A stretch of DNA of 64,000 bases from UBA685 sp049890115 (GTDB taxonomy: Bacteria; Pseudomonadota; Alphaproteobacteria; Puniceispirillales; Puniceispirillaceae). Shown piece by piece: positions 33,919 through 43,009 of this stretch; position 1 is the first letter of the stretch; every line of letters begins with the position of its first letter. A program made the translations under genes and the position numbers. The DNA lies in NCBI GenBank assembly GCA_049890115.1, contig JBMHCC010000039.1, positions 62,001-126,000 on the forward strand, in the 5' to 3' direction. Under the pieces are notes generated by a model, which saw only the letters and a program-made list of their open reading frames with translations, made no database searches and was not told where the DNA came from.

Positions 33919-33932
33919 CAAATCGCGATTTG
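33919..33932. promoter_or_regulatory. 14-bp perfect palindrome upstream of pal
   Basis: CAAATCGCGATTTG is a perfect 14-bp palindrome 44 bp before pal. Adjacent GATTTGT adds a third half-site (GATTTG-T-CAAATC-GC-GATTTG). It lies in a 208-bp tolB-pal gap, unusual within an otherwise tight operon. It is likely a protein-binding site; the binding factor is unknown. Confidence 0.5.
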
Positions 33933-34083
33933 TCTGTAGCTGAGTGATCAGTCCAGCCACTAATTCCAAAGGCCACATCGTGTTAGGTTAAGAGATATTC
34001 GCTTTACCGTCCCTTGTCGCCAGCCCCTGCATAACATTGATAAGGCCATTTCGCAAGGTGAAACAGAAATTTTCCGTCTTAAC

Positions 34084-35460
34084 TCATTGTAATAGTGGTG
34101 ACCATGCTGGATCACTTGCATCTGCTGGTGTGATGATGCGGCGTTCATTAAAGCCTGTAATATCGACACGGTACATGGCAACTTGCCCACCTGTGCCATC
34201 ATCATTTACGGGATCTTGCTTGAAATACATCAAAACACGCCCATTTGGTGCCCAGGTTGGCCCTTCGACTAGAAACCCTCTGGCCAATAATCTTTCACCA
34301 GACCCATCAATATTCATAACGCCTATGAAAAATTCACCTCTTACCATTTTGGTGAAGGCAATAATGTCACCTCGCGGCGACCAAACAGGTGTGGCATAGC
34401 GGCCATCACCAAAGCTGATCCGCTTTACTGATCTGCCATTGCGGTTCATCACATAGAGCTGCTGGCTGCCTCCTCTATCTGAATTAAACACAATCTGCCT
34501 GCCATCAGGGCTGTAAGAAGGCGATGTATCAATAGAAGGCGATCTGGTTAATTGCTCAATCTGCTGTGTTTTTAAGTCTAATTCATAGATATCGGTTAAA
34601 CCATCTTCAGCCAGCGACATCACCAGCGCATCGCCATCAGGACTAAAGCGCGGCGCAAAGGTCATGCCAGGAAATGCGCCAACACGCTCAGTTCTGCCTG
34701 TGGCAACATCAAGCAAATAGACATTTGGCTCATCATTAAAATAATTCAAATAGGCAATTTCATGCGCTGTTGGTGAAAAGCGCGGCGTTAAAACCAAATC
34801 AAATCCAGAGGTCAAGAATCTGTGATTATGACCATCTTGGTCCATAATTGCCAGACGTTTCACACGCCTATCAGCTGGCCCTGATTCAGACACATAAACA
34901 ATCTGAGTATCAAAATAGGCACTGTCACCTGTGAATTCTTCATAAACAAAATCAGCAATTTGATGTGATAGGCGGCGCAGCCCTTCTTGGGCAGCAGCAC
35001 CCCCGCCAGCTGTGATATCACGCTGTGCCACAACATCCCATAGCACAAATTCAACCTGCAAAGCCCCTGCATCATCAATAAAAGCAGAGCCGATCAAAAG
35101 ACCCTTTACCCCAAGCGGTGCCCAATCATTGAAATCTGGCCTGATATCTGGTGATTCAGGTGGCGCGATAAAAGCAGCACTATCAACTGGTTTAAACTGG
35201 CCAGAGCTGGCCAGATCATCTGAAATGATTTGGCTTATCAGCCGCCCGACATTTGTGGGCGCACCATCTGGGCCAGTAAATTCAGCAATCGCAATCGGAA
35301 TGGGGGCAACACGCCCCTCAGTGATATCCAAACGCAATGTCTGGCCATGTGCGATTGGCACCATCATCATGGTCAGCGCAACCAAGCTAATGACCAAGCT
35401 GAACCCTTTTTTAAGGGCAGTCATCGCAACCAGAGGCATTGTGATAGCTGTTTTAATCAT
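34084..35460 (-). CDS. tolB: Tol-Pal system beta-propeller protein TolB
   Basis: Periplasmic protein that cycles between Pal and TolA. After the signal peptide (ending IAHGQ) comes the N-terminal alpha/beta domain (IAIAEFTGPDG). A six-bladed propeller follows with the repeated TolB/WD40-like motif (FSPDGDALVMSLAEDG, SPDGRQIVFNSDRGG, SPRGDIIAFTK, APNGRVLMYFK). Length 458 aa is normal. It lies 34 nt downstream of tolA. The stop is followed by 208 bp before pal. The first Met (35460) gives a long signal region. Met at residue 8 is also possible. Confidence 0.97.
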   Translation of the reverse strand: MIKTAITMPLVAMTALKKGFSLVISLVALTMMMVPIAHGQTLRLDITEGRVAPIPIAIAEFTGPDGAPTNVGRLISQIISDDLASSGQFKPVDSAAFIAPPESPDIRPDFNDWAPLGVKGLLIGSAFIDDAGALQVEFVLWDVVAQRDITAGGGAAAQEGLRRLSHQIADFVYEEFTGDSAYFDTQIVYVSESGPADRRVKRLAIMDQDGHNHRFLTSGFDLVLTPRFSPTAHEIAYLNYFNDEPNVYLLDVATGRTERVGAFPGMTFAPRFSPDGDALVMSLAEDGLTDIYELDLKTQQIEQLTRSPSIDTSPSYSPDGRQIVFNSDRGGSQQLYVMNRNGRSVKRISFGDGRYATPVWSPRGDIIAFTKMVRGEFFIGVMNIDGSGERLLARGFLVEGPTWAPNGRVLMYFKQDPVNDDGTGGQVAMYRVDITGFNERRIITPADASDPAWSPLLQ

Positions 35461-35494
35461 CGCATTTCACCTTTATGATTTATGGCCTTTATTC

Positions 35495-36514
35495 TCACCT
35501 TGAAATAAAGCGCGGGTCAAAGCCAAAAATAAATTCTTTCCATAATTCATATTTTTTCTCTGGCAGAGGCAATGGTGAGGCGTCAAGAACAGCACGCATT
35601 GCCGCATTCGCAGCAGAACGATAAATCCTATCTTTATTATAGCGTGCGACATCAACCACACTTGCCTCTATCACAGAACCATCTGAATTCAACTTTACTG
35701 ACACATCAACCTTTAATTTGGAAGCACCAGCTGAACCAGCAGGCGGATTCCAGAAAGACGCAATATGGCCTTTTAATTTATCAAATTCTGAAACCGTCAA
35801 TCTGGCATTATCTGCATTATCAGTCTTTGGCGCTTCTACCTTAGAGATAACATTTGACAGATTTGAGGCAACTTTTGCCTTTGTTTCTTCCTTTTTCACT
35901 TTTTCAGCCTGACGCTTTTCGGCTTCCTTAGCCTTTTGCAACTTGGCGAGATTCTGAAGCACACCTGTTGCAGCATCAGCTTTTTCCTGTTTTTGCTGTG
36001 CTGATTGCTGTGCCAGCTTGTTAATGCGTGACAAATCAGGCTTTGGCTTTGGTTTCTCTGCTGGCTTTGGCTTTGGTTTTTCAGGCGCTTTTGGTTTTGG
36101 CTTTGGTTTTTCAGGTGGTTTTGGGCGCGGCTTTGGCGCTGCTGGTAATCGCTTTACCGCTTCTTTTGTCTCATCAGGGATGATTTCAGCTGCTACATCG
36201 ACCGGCTTTGGCGCTGGCGCAGGTTCTGGCTTAGGCTCAGGCTGAACTGGCGCAGGCTCTGGCGCAGGTGCAGGTGCTGGCGGCGGCGGCGGAGGTGGTG
36301 GCGGTGGTTTTGGTCTGGTGCGCTCTTGATTGATATCATCTTGCGGCGTTCCTTCAGATGAGCTGACAATATTGGTGATATCAGCCACATCAACCATATC
36401 TATAATGACAAGCTGTTCTTGTGGGGTGTCATCACGAAAATCAGGCCAGCTGACTGTTAATGCTGTCACAACCGCAATATGAAAACCAATAGATATCAGA
36501 ACCGGATGCTTCAT
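35495..36514 (-). CDS. tolA: TolA energy-transducing protein
   Basis: Spans the periplasm and transmits the TolQR proton-driven force to TolB/Pal. There is one N-terminal membrane anchor (HPVLISIGFHIAVVTALTVS). A very long Pro/Lys/Ala-rich region follows: a run of nine prolines, PAPAPEPAP, then KPKPKAPEKPKPKP repeats. An Ala/Lys/Glu coiled segment (about 170-230) leads to a C-terminal TonB/TolA domain (GSVIEASVVDVARYNKDRIYRSAA). At 339 residues it is typical for Alphaproteobacteria. It lies 9 nt downstream of tolR. Confidence 0.95.
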   Translation of the reverse strand: MKHPVLISIGFHIAVVTALTVSWPDFRDDTPQEQLVIIDMVDVADITNIVSSSEGTPQDDINQERTRPKPPPPPPPPPPAPAPAPEPAPVQPEPKPEPAPAPKPVDVAAEIIPDETKEAVKRLPAAPKPRPKPPEKPKPKPKAPEKPKPKPAEKPKPKPDLSRINKLAQQSAQQKQEKADAATGVLQNLAKLQKAKEAEKRQAEKVKKEETKAKVASNLSNVISKVEAPKTDNADNARLTVSEFDKLKGHIASFWNPPAGSAGASKLKVDVSVKLNSDGSVIEASVVDVARYNKDRIYRSAANAAMRAVLDASPLPLPEKKYELWKEFIFGFDPRFISR

Positions 36515-36523
36515 AGCTGGTGA

Positions 36524-36961
36524 CTAGCCATCCTGTGGTAATTCAGCAACCAGCGCGACACGCTCAAATCCAGCTGTCTGGATGCGTCCCATCAGCTGAA
36601 CCACCTCACCATAAGGCACAGATTGGTCACCGCGCACAAAAATTCTGATATCAGGATTCGCTTCTGATACAGCACGAAGGCGGGGGATTAAGGTTTCGCC
36701 ATCAATTTGATTATCTTGCAAATAAAGCTGACCATCTGCTTGTATCGATACCACCAAAGGTGAAGCATCTGCTGAAATCTGACCAGCTCTTGTTTTTGGC
36801 AGATCAACTGGCACACCAACTGTTAATAGTGGCGCTGTCACCATAAACACAATCAACAGAACAAGCATGACATCCACAAAAGGTGTCACATTAATCTCGC
36901 CCATCGGACGATGACGGGCACGTCTGCCACCTGTATTTTGGCGATTGAGTGAGGCACCCAT
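36524..36961 (-). CDS. tolR: TolR biopolymer transport protein
   Basis: ExbD/TolR family; with TolQ it forms the proton channel. The single membrane helix near the N-terminus carries the essential Asp in TPFVDVMLVLLIVFMV (Asp30). A periplasmic domain follows (SPLVVSIQADGQLYLQDNQ, RIFVRGDQSVPYGEVVQLMG). Length is 145 aa. Its ATG abuts the tolQ stop (TAG then ATG), so the two are coupled and made in a fixed ratio. Confidence 0.96.
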   Translation of the reverse strand: MGASLNRQNTGGRRARHRPMGEINVTPFVDVMLVLLIVFMVTAPLLTVGVPVDLPKTRAGQISADASPLVVSIQADGQLYLQDNQIDGETLIPRLRAVSEANPDIRIFVRGDQSVPYGEVVQLMGRIQTAGFERVALVAELPQDG

Positions 36962-37687
36962 CTATTTGCCTCCCTCATCAAGCTGGCGAGCAAGCAAGGT
37001 TGAAAATTCTGAGGCAAAGGTCTCTAGTGATGCGCCGCGTCTTTGCAAATCACCTGAAAATTTATTATAGGCCGCAACTGCTGGAATAGCTGCCGCCAAG
37101 CCAAGAGCTGTGGCAAATAACGCTTCTGCAATACCAGGGGCAACAACAGCCAAGCTGGTATTTTTGGATTCGGCAATAGATTGGAAGGCATTCATAATAC
37201 CCCATACGGTTCCAAATAGCCCGACAAAGGGTGATACAGAGCCAATAGAGGCAAGAAAATTCATGCCTTTTTCCATTCTATCCATCTCCCTTGTGATGGT
37301 GAAATTCATCGAACGGTCTATCCTATCAACCAAAGATGCTTTCAGATCAGCTCGCCCTGAAGAGGTCAAACCCTTGGCAGAGGCGCGGCGCCATTCCCGC
37401 ATAGCAGCAGCAAAGACCCGCGCTTGTGCATTATCTGGATTAGCACCTGTTTCATCATAAAGCTGATCAAGCGAGCCACCAGACCAGAATTCATTTTCAA
37501 AATTCAGGCATTTACGAGCTTCACGGCGCAAACCAAATGTTTTTTCAAAAATGATGGCCCAGCACCAAATTGATGCGCCAACCAAAAGCAACATGACAAA
37601 TTTCACTAATGGGTCTGCTGCCCAAAACAACCCCATAATAGTCAAATCATGTGCGGTTTGCGTTACATTCAAATCAATTTCAGTCAT
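36962..37687 (-). CDS. tolQ: TolQ proton-channel protein
   Basis: ExbB/TolQ/MotA family inner-membrane protein with three transmembrane helices (residues about 18-40, 135-155 and 170-195 of 241). GSVSPFVGLFGTVWGIMNAF and LAVVAPGIAEALFATALGLAAAIPAV are the family hallmarks. The start at 37687 (MTEIDLNVTQTAHD) has GGGGAG 5 nt upstream. A 25-residue longer start lacks one and is rejected. It heads the tolQRAB cluster, 105 nt after ybgC. Confidence 0.96.
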   Translation of the reverse strand: MTEIDLNVTQTAHDLTIMGLFWAADPLVKFVMLLLVGASIWCWAIIFEKTFGLRREARKCLNFENEFWSGGSLDQLYDETGANPDNAQARVFAAAMREWRRASAKGLTSSGRADLKASLVDRIDRSMNFTITREMDRMEKGMNFLASIGSVSPFVGLFGTVWGIMNAFQSIAESKNTSLAVVAPGIAEALFATALGLAAAIPAVAAYNKFSGDLQRRGASLETFASEFSTLLARQLDEGGK

Positions 37688-37792
37688 GATGGCTCCCCAT
37701 AGCGACCTGCGATATCTTGGCTCTTTTGTTATACAGCTGATGTTACTATTCCTATTTGACACATCAACTTGCTTGTTACACTCACTATTTCT

Positions 37793-38305
37793 TTACGATG
37801 ATGGCTGCATTTTTGCCAGAATATCTGGTGGCATACGAGATGGTCGACCAGCTTCATTCACCATGACAATCTCTACGTCAACGGTGGCAAAAATATGACA
37901 ATCACTGATTTTTTTACCAGCCTCAGCTTTGCGGATTATCTGGCGCGCGCTCATTCTGGCACGGCTGGCATGAAGCAGCGTGGTTTCAACGATAATTTCA
38001 TCCATTAATTTAGCAGGGCTGATATAGCTAATATCTGCTTTGCGCACGACAAAACCATGCTTGTTTTCATAAAGCTGCTCTGCTTGAGAGACGCCAACAA
38101 GCCGCAACCAGCCAGATCGCGCTCGTTCTGCATAATTTAAATAATTCGCATGATACACAATCCCGCCAGCATCAGTATCTTCAAACAAAGCAATCAACGC
38201 AAAATAATGGGTATCACCATCAAGCCAACCATGCAGTGCCGCGTTTAGATTATCTGGCACCAAACCACCAAAGGCCAGGTCATCATCAGCATTTATCTGG
38301 CTCAT
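37793..38305 (-). CDS. ybgC: Tol-Pal-associated acyl-CoA thioesterase YbgC
   Basis: Hot-dog-fold 4-hydroxybenzoyl-CoA thioesterase-like protein. The catalytic Asp is in FEDTDAGGIVYHANYLNYAERAR. Length is 170 aa including about 35 extra N-terminal residues before the core. It overlaps the ruvB stop by 4 bp (ATGA) and precedes tolQ, the standard ybgC-tol arrangement. It hydrolyses short- or long-chain acyl-CoA in other bacteria; its part in Tol-Pal is not well understood. Confidence 0.93.
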   Translation of the reverse strand: MSQINADDDLAFGGLVPDNLNAALHGWLDGDTHYFALIALFEDTDAGGIVYHANYLNYAERARSGWLRLVGVSQAEQLYENKHGFVVRKADISYISPAKLMDEIIVETTLLHASRARMSARQIIRKAEAGKKISDCHIFATVDVEIVMVNEAGRPSRMPPDILAKMQPSS

Positions 38306-39369
38306 AACTGCCCCTCATCATCAGCTGACATAGGGGTCAGAAGGTCAAGCTGTTGGCTTGTCGCCTCTGGCGGCGTTAGACCCATATAATCCCAACCTGC
38401 TTTGGACAAACAACGCCCACGCGGTGTGCGCATAATCAAACCTGTCTGCATCAGGTAAGGCTCGATGACCTCTTCTAGCATATCGCGCTGTTCCGCCAGC
38501 ACAGCTGCCAATGTTTCCACCCCAACAGGCCCGCCACCATAATGCTCAACCATCGCCCCCAAATAACGCCTATCCATCTGATCAAGGCCAGATTGGTCAA
38601 CATCAAGGCGCCCTAATGCCATATCGGCAAGCTTGGCATCAATCAAATCTGCTTTTTCAAAAGTGGCGATATCACGCACTCTGCGCAATAGGCGGCCAGC
38701 AATGCGCGGTGTACCTCTGGCACGGCGTGCAATTTCAAATGCCCCATCATCTGACAGATCAAGATGCAGTTTTTTAGCCTGCGATTTTAAAATCAACGAT
38801 AATTCATCAGCATCATAAAATTGCATGCGCATCTGAATCCCAAAGCGATCACGCAATGGCGTCGTCAACAGACCAGCTCTTGTGGTTGCACCAACCAGTG
38901 TGAAAGGCGGTAAATCAATGCGCACTGAGCGTGCTGAGACACCCTCACCAATCATCAGATCAAGCTGGAAATCTTCCATCGCTGGATAAAGAATTTCCTC
39001 AACAGCTGGATTGAGGCGGTGGATCTCATCAATGAATAACACATCATTTGGCGCTAAATTGGTAAGTAGAGATGCCAAATCACCAGCCTTTGCGATAACG
39101 GGCCCTGACGTGCCACGAAAGCCTGTGCCTAATTCAGTTGAGATAATCTGTGCCAAAGTGGTTTTGCCAAGGCCAGGCGGACCATGCAGCAAAATATGGT
39201 CCATTGCCTCAGATCGGCTGCTGGCAGCAGCGATAAACATCTCCAGATTTTGCCGCCCTGCACCCTGTCCAACAAATTCAGCCATTGCGCGTGGTCGCAA
39301 CGCACCATCAGGCCTATCAGAGCTGTCAATTTCAGCAGCAGACGTAATCCGGCTATCATCTGACATCAT
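38302..39369 (-). CDS. ruvB: Holliday-junction helicase motor RuvB
   Basis: AAA+ ATPase hexamer that drives branch migration with RuvA. The N-terminal LRPRAMAEFVGQ, Walker A HGPPGLGKTTLAQII, Walker B FIDEIHRLNPAVEEILYPAMED and sensor 1 GATTRAGLLTTPLRDRFG are seen. The C-terminal winged helix contains TPRGRCLSKAGWDYMG. Length is 355 aa. The ATG follows the ruvA stop without a gap (TAG then ATG). A second ATG one codon later is equally possible. Confidence 0.98.
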   Translation of the reverse strand: MMSDDSRITSAAEIDSSDRPDGALRPRAMAEFVGQGAGRQNLEMFIAAASSRSEAMDHILLHGPPGLGKTTLAQIISTELGTGFRGTSGPVIAKAGDLASLLTNLAPNDVLFIDEIHRLNPAVEEILYPAMEDFQLDLMIGEGVSARSVRIDLPPFTLVGATTRAGLLTTPLRDRFGIQMRMQFYDADELSLILKSQAKKLHLDLSDDGAFEIARRARGTPRIAGRLLRRVRDIATFEKADLIDAKLADMALGRLDVDQSGLDQMDRRYLGAMVEHYGGGPVGVETLAAVLAEQRDMLEEVIEPYLMQTGLIMRTPRGRCLSKAGWDYMGLTPPEATSQQLDLLTPMSADDEGQL

Positions 39370-40023
39370 CTAGAGCCCTCTCTGGCCAAGCTGTTTTAGC
39401 GCAGCACCAATTAATGCCGCGCTATCAGCATCACTATCTTCAGCTGAAATAACGCGCAAAACCTGCCAGGCTTCGGTTCTGGCATAGCCTAGATTGACCA
39501 AAGCTGATAACGCATCATTAATAGCTGCTGATGCCCCTTTTGCCGCATCATCAGCCACACCATCAGCTGATGCGGCGCCAGCTATACCAGCACCTAATGG
39601 CGCAACAGATAATGATTGCAGCTTGCCTAATTTTTCAGCCAGCTCATTAACAATTCGTGTGGCAATTTTGGGGCCAATGCCATCTGCTCTGGTAATCATT
39701 GCCTTATCACCTGCCATAATCGCATCTTCAATTTCAGCTGGTGATAAAGCTGATAAAATGGCAATGGCTGCCTTGGCACCGACACCTTGAACGGTTTGCA
39801 ATAGGGCAAAAGTTGATTTTTCATGAGCTGTGGCAAAGCCATATAACGTCATGGAATCTTCGCGCACAATCATATCTGTCTGAATTTTTACCACATTGCC
39901 AATCGGGCCAAGCGCCTCAATGGTGCGTGTTGATGCGGTGATAAGATAGCCAATGCCGCCAACATCAATGACAGCTGAATTATTATCTTTTACACTAACA
40001 GTTCCTGATAAATGAGCTATCAT
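39370..40023 (-). CDS. ruvA: Holliday-junction binding protein RuvA
   Basis: Tetrameric protein that grips four-way junctions and loads RuvB. Domain I is an OB fold (MIAHLSGTVSVKDNNSAV). Domain II has helix-hairpin-helix motifs (LQTVQGVGAKAAIAILSAL, ITRADGIGPKIATRIVNEL). Domain III (DALSALVNLGYARTEAWQVL) contacts RuvB. Length is 217 aa. It is 6 nt after ruvC and directly before ruvB. Confidence 0.97.
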   Translation of the reverse strand: MIAHLSGTVSVKDNNSAVIDVGGIGYLITASTRTIEALGPIGNVVKIQTDMIVREDSMTLYGFATAHEKSTFALLQTVQGVGAKAAIAILSALSPAEIEDAIMAGDKAMITRADGIGPKIATRIVNELAEKLGKLQSLSVAPLGAGIAGAASADGVADDAAKGASAAINDALSALVNLGYARTEAWQVLRVISAEDSDADSAALIGAALKQLGQRGL

Positions 40024-40029
40024 GCTGGC

Positions 40030-40587
40030 CTAGCCTTTTTGTGCTTCTTTGGCCAGCGCAGCTGAGATGGCAGCTGCTAGCCCTGTTTCCTGACTTCCTT
40101 GACGCTTATCAAGCAAAGCGCCATTTGCCGCATCATGAATGCCAGCAATCGCCAGACCAAGCGCATCTGCTGCATCAGCCCCTTTTGGCGTGACAGATAG
40201 CAGATGAGACACCATAGCCTGCATTTGTTTTTTATCAGCGCTGCCAGTGCCGGTCACGGCTTTTTTCGCCAATCTGGGTGCAATCTCTGCCAAAGTGAGA
40301 CCAGCACTTGATACAGCTGCCATGGCAACACCGCGTGCCATCCCCAATTTCAATGCAGATTTCGCATTTTTAGCCATAAAGACAGATTCAATCGCTGCTG
40401 CTGAAGGCTGATGGTCTTTGCAAATCTGCGCCAGACCATCAAAGATGACCTGTAATCTGATATGATCAGCATCAGCTGTGCTGGTTCTGATCTGACCATG
40501 TGCCAGATGACGTAATTGATGATTTTGTTTTTCAACAATTCCCCAGCCAGTGCAGGCCAGACCAGGGTCAATTCCCAACATGCGCAT
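40030..40587 (-). CDS. ruvC: Holliday-junction resolvase RuvC
   Basis: RNase H-fold endonuclease that cuts the junction. The first catalytic Asp is in MLGIDPGLACTGWG (Asp6). The Glu is in AIESVFMAKNAKSALKLG. The C-terminal acidic pair lies in KGADAADALGLAIAG. Length is 185 aa. It is 31 nt after yebC and precedes ruvA, ruvB and ybgC in one minus-strand unit. Confidence 0.97.
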   Translation of the reverse strand: MRMLGIDPGLACTGWGIVEKQNHQLRHLAHGQIRTSTADADHIRLQVIFDGLAQICKDHQPSAAAIESVFMAKNAKSALKLGMARGVAMAAVSSAGLTLAEIAPRLAKKAVTGTGSADKKQMQAMVSHLLSVTPKGADAADALGLAIAGIHDAANGALLDKRQGSQETGLAAAISAALAKEAQKG

Positions 40588-40618
40588 TACGCCACCTTTT
40601 GCCGAAAAGGTGATATCA

Positions 40619-41362
40619 CTAGCTGTCCAGAGATGCCATCACCTCATCAGAGATATCAAAATTTGATGCGATTGCCTGTACATCATCATTATCATCAAGC
40701 ACTTCCATCAGCTTAATCAGGCCCTTGGCATGATCAGCTGTCACTTCAACCAGATTTTGTGGCTTCCAGACAATAGCTGCTTCATCAGGTGTGCCAAATT
40801 GATCTTCCAGCGTATCACGAACGGTATTGAAATCACCCAACGCACAAATAATCGCATGACCATCATCATCTGATTCCACATTATCAGCACCAGCTTCTAG
40901 GGCTGCTTCAAACATCGTGTCAGCATCAGCCACCTCATTTTTGAACAAAATCTCACCAACCTTATCAAACATAAAGCTGACAGAGCCTGTCTCACCAAGA
41001 GAGCCATTATATTTATTGAACGCCGCACGCACCTCAGATGCGGTACGATTGCGATTATCTGTCATGGCTTCGACAATCAAAGCTGTTCCACCAGGGCCAT
41101 AGCCTTCATAGCGGATTTCTTCATAAAGCTCGCCCTCACCGCCTTCTGCTTTTTTCAGAACACGTTCAATATTATCCTTTGGCATATTGGCAGCACGACA
41201 TGCCGCAAGCGCCGTACGAAGGCGCGGATTTGAGCCGACATCTGTTCCGGCTCTGGCAGCAACGGTTAATTCCTTGCCAAGGCGTGAGAATACTTTTGCA
41301 CGTTTTTTATCCTGAGCACCTTTGCGATGCTGAATATTTTTAAATTTACTATGGCCTGCCAT
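40619..41362 (-). CDS. yebC: YebC/PmpR-family protein
   Basis: YebC/TACO1-type protein of 247 aa. The N-terminus MAGHSKFKNIQHRKGAQDKKRAKVF is nearly invariant in the family. GTDVGSNPRLRTALAACRAANMPKDNIERVLKK and YEGYGPGGTALIVEAMTDNRNRT follow. Members are known as DNA-binding transcription regulators and, more recently, as factors easing ribosome stalling on proline-rich tracts. TolA nearby has such a tract. The gene heads the ruvCAB-ybgC-tol cluster and has a good promoter upstream. Confidence 0.95.
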   Translation of the reverse strand: MAGHSKFKNIQHRKGAQDKKRAKVFSRLGKELTVAARAGTDVGSNPRLRTALAACRAANMPKDNIERVLKKAEGGEGELYEEIRYEGYGPGGTALIVEAMTDNRNRTASEVRAAFNKYNGSLGETGSVSFMFDKVGEILFKNEVADADTMFEAALEAGADNVESDDDGHAIICALGDFNTVRDTLEDQFGTPDEAAIVWKPQNLVEVTADHAKGLIKLMEVLDDNDDVQAIASNFDISDEVMASLDS

Positions 41363-41475
41363 ATTATTTATATCTCTTAGTTATATCTTGTCTAAATCAT
41401 CCATTATCATTTGCTATGGCTGTTTTTACAACGCTGGCAAATGACCGTAAATTGGTCTTATTTTTTGTAGCAAAG

Positions 41476-41505
41476 AGCATAAAAGGGGGGCAAGTTTTTT
41501 GTCAA
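41476..41505 (-). promoter_or_regulatory. Sigma-70 promoter upstream of yebC
   Basis: TTGACA (41505-41500), 18-bp spacer and TATGCT (41481-41476) lie in the 150-bp ymdB-yebC gap. They probably drive yebC-ruvCAB-ybgC and possibly the tol genes. The leader would be about 110 nt. Confidence 0.6.
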
Positions 41506-41512
41506 AATCTGC

Positions 41513-42313
41513 CTAGCTTTGTGATAGCTCACCGCCACGGCGTATCGGTTGGACAGAAATGGCAAGCCCTGTATTATCATCTGTCTCAAAGACTAAACCA
41601 GATAGGGTTGGCGCGCCTGCTGCCACTGATAATCTGCCTGATTTTTTACCTGTAAAACGGCCGATTGCAACTTCAGGATCCATGCCAATAACAGATCGGT
41701 AATCACCACACATGCCAGCATCAGTCTGATAAGCTGTTCCGCCAGCCAACACCCTTGTATCAGCTGTTGGTATATGCGTATGAGTGCCAACCACACATGA
41801 TACCCTGCCATCACAAAACAGGCCTGTTGCAACTTTTTCAGATGTTGCCTCACCATGTACATCAACCAGGATCACATCAGCATCACGAACCAGTTTCATG
41901 TCATCAAGCAAGCCTTCTAGACAGGCAAACATATTATCATTTTGTGCCATGAATAAATTTGCCATCACATTGATGACACCCAGACGCTGACCATTTGGCA
42001 AATGATGAATAACCTGACCTTTACCAGGAAATTCGCGGGCCATATTGGCAGGACGTAACAAGCGTGGCTGTTGTTGCAAATAAGGGGATATTTCAGCCTT
42101 ATCCCAGACATGATTACCTGTGGTTAGCACGTCAGCACCAGCGGCAAATAAATCATCACAAATAGCAGGGGTGACACCAAAACCACCAGCTGCATTTTCA
42201 CAATTCACAACCGCCGCATCACAACCAAGCTCTGATTTCAACCCAGCTAAATCTGAAATCACGGTCTGACGGGCAGTTCGGCCAACAATATCACCTAAAA
42301 ACAAAACTCTCAT
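41513..42313 (-). CDS. YmdB-family metallophosphoesterase
   Basis: This 266-residue protein of the TIGR00282/YmdB family has calcineurin-like metal-binding motifs: FLGDIVGR (Asp8), NCENAAGGFG, TTGNHVWDK and DVHGEATSEK, with GTHTHIPTADTR near the C-terminus. In Bacillus, YmdB hydrolyses 2',3'-cyclic nucleotides and affects biofilm decisions. The role in Alphaproteobacteria is not established. It lies 35 nt after fau, consistent with one transcript. Confidence 0.9.
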   Translation of the reverse strand: MRVLFLGDIVGRTARQTVISDLAGLKSELGCDAAVVNCENAAGGFGVTPAICDDLFAAGADVLTTGNHVWDKAEISPYLQQQPRLLRPANMAREFPGKGQVIHHLPNGQRLGVINVMANLFMAQNDNMFACLEGLLDDMKLVRDADVILVDVHGEATSEKVATGLFCDGRVSCVVGTHTHIPTADTRVLAGGTAYQTDAGMCGDYRSVIGMDPEVAIGRFTGKKSGRLSVAAGAPTLSGLVFETDDNTGLAISVQPIRRGGELSQS

Positions 42314-42348
42314 ATTACTACTGCTTTCTTCGGCCAGCTCTTAGATTA

Positions 42349-42939
42349 TCATTTTACCGTTAAGGCGTGCGGGGTGACAATGCCATCAAGCGGCATGTCA
42401 TAAGGACCAGTTGGCACATCATCAACCTGTTGCTCATCATAAGCCACCCCCAGAATAATAGGCTTTGTGCCTAGTTCTTCCAAGTGGGCGATTGTGCGAT
42501 CATAAAAACCACCACCATAACCAAGCCGCCAAAACGCTGTATCAAAGGCAAGCAATGGTGCTAGAATCAAATCTGGCAATGCTGGTGCTGCATCTTTGCT
42601 AGGCTGTTTGGTATGATAGGGGCCATCTTCTAGTTCTGTGACAAAATCCCAGTGATGAAATTGCAATGGCTTGCCTTCTTCAGGGGTGCGTGGCAGGCAA
42701 GCGCCTATGCCATCACGGCAAAGGGCACGCAACAAAGCCAGTGGGTCAAGCTCTGATTTAATCGGCCAATAAGCCGCAATAAGCGTTGGCTGAAATTGTG
42801 CCTTAATATCATCACATCTTGCTACCAGACGCGATGCACCATCAGGTAGATTAAGCGCGGCTTCATTACGTTTTATCGCTGCTTGCTTGCGCAATGCTGC
42901 CTTGGCAGAAGCGGCATCAGAAATATGACTATCAGCCAT
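42349..42939 (-). CDS. fau: 5-formyltetrahydrofolate cyclo-ligase
   Basis: Converts 5-formyl-THF to 5,10-methenyl-THF, recycling folate. KAALRKQAAIKRNEA begins the fold. The ATP/Mg-binding LAFDTAFWRLGYGGGFYDRTIAHLEE and the ILGVAYDEQQV region follow. Start 42939 (MADSHISD) gives 196 aa. An ATG at 42972 would add 11 residues but lies against a stable hairpin. No good Shine-Dalgarno precedes either. It lies directly after 6S RNA, as in many Proteobacteria where the two are co-transcribed. Confidence 0.93.
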   Translation of the reverse strand: MADSHISDAASAKAALRKQAAIKRNEAALNLPDGASRLVARCDDIKAQFQPTLIAAYWPIKSELDPLALLRALCRDGIGACLPRTPEEGKPLQFHHWDFVTELEDGPYHTKQPSKDAAPALPDLILAPLLAFDTAFWRLGYGGGFYDRTIAHLEELGTKPIILGVAYDEQQVDDVPTGPYDMPLDGIVTPHALTVK

Positions 42940-42976
42940 TGGCAAAAAGGCTTTCCTGTTCGATGGCGACATGATG

Positions 42977-43004
42977 AGGGGGCCTTTTCATAGTTGCGCC
43001 CCCT
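42977..43004 (-). repeat. GC-rich hairpin between 6S RNA and fau
   Basis: AGGGGGC and GCCCCCT form a 7-bp GC stem with a 14-nt loop on the minus strand, just after the predicted 6S RNA 3' end and before fau. It has no U-run. It may be a partial terminator or a processing signal releasing 6S RNA. Confidence 0.5.
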
Positions 43005-43009
43005 AGAAT

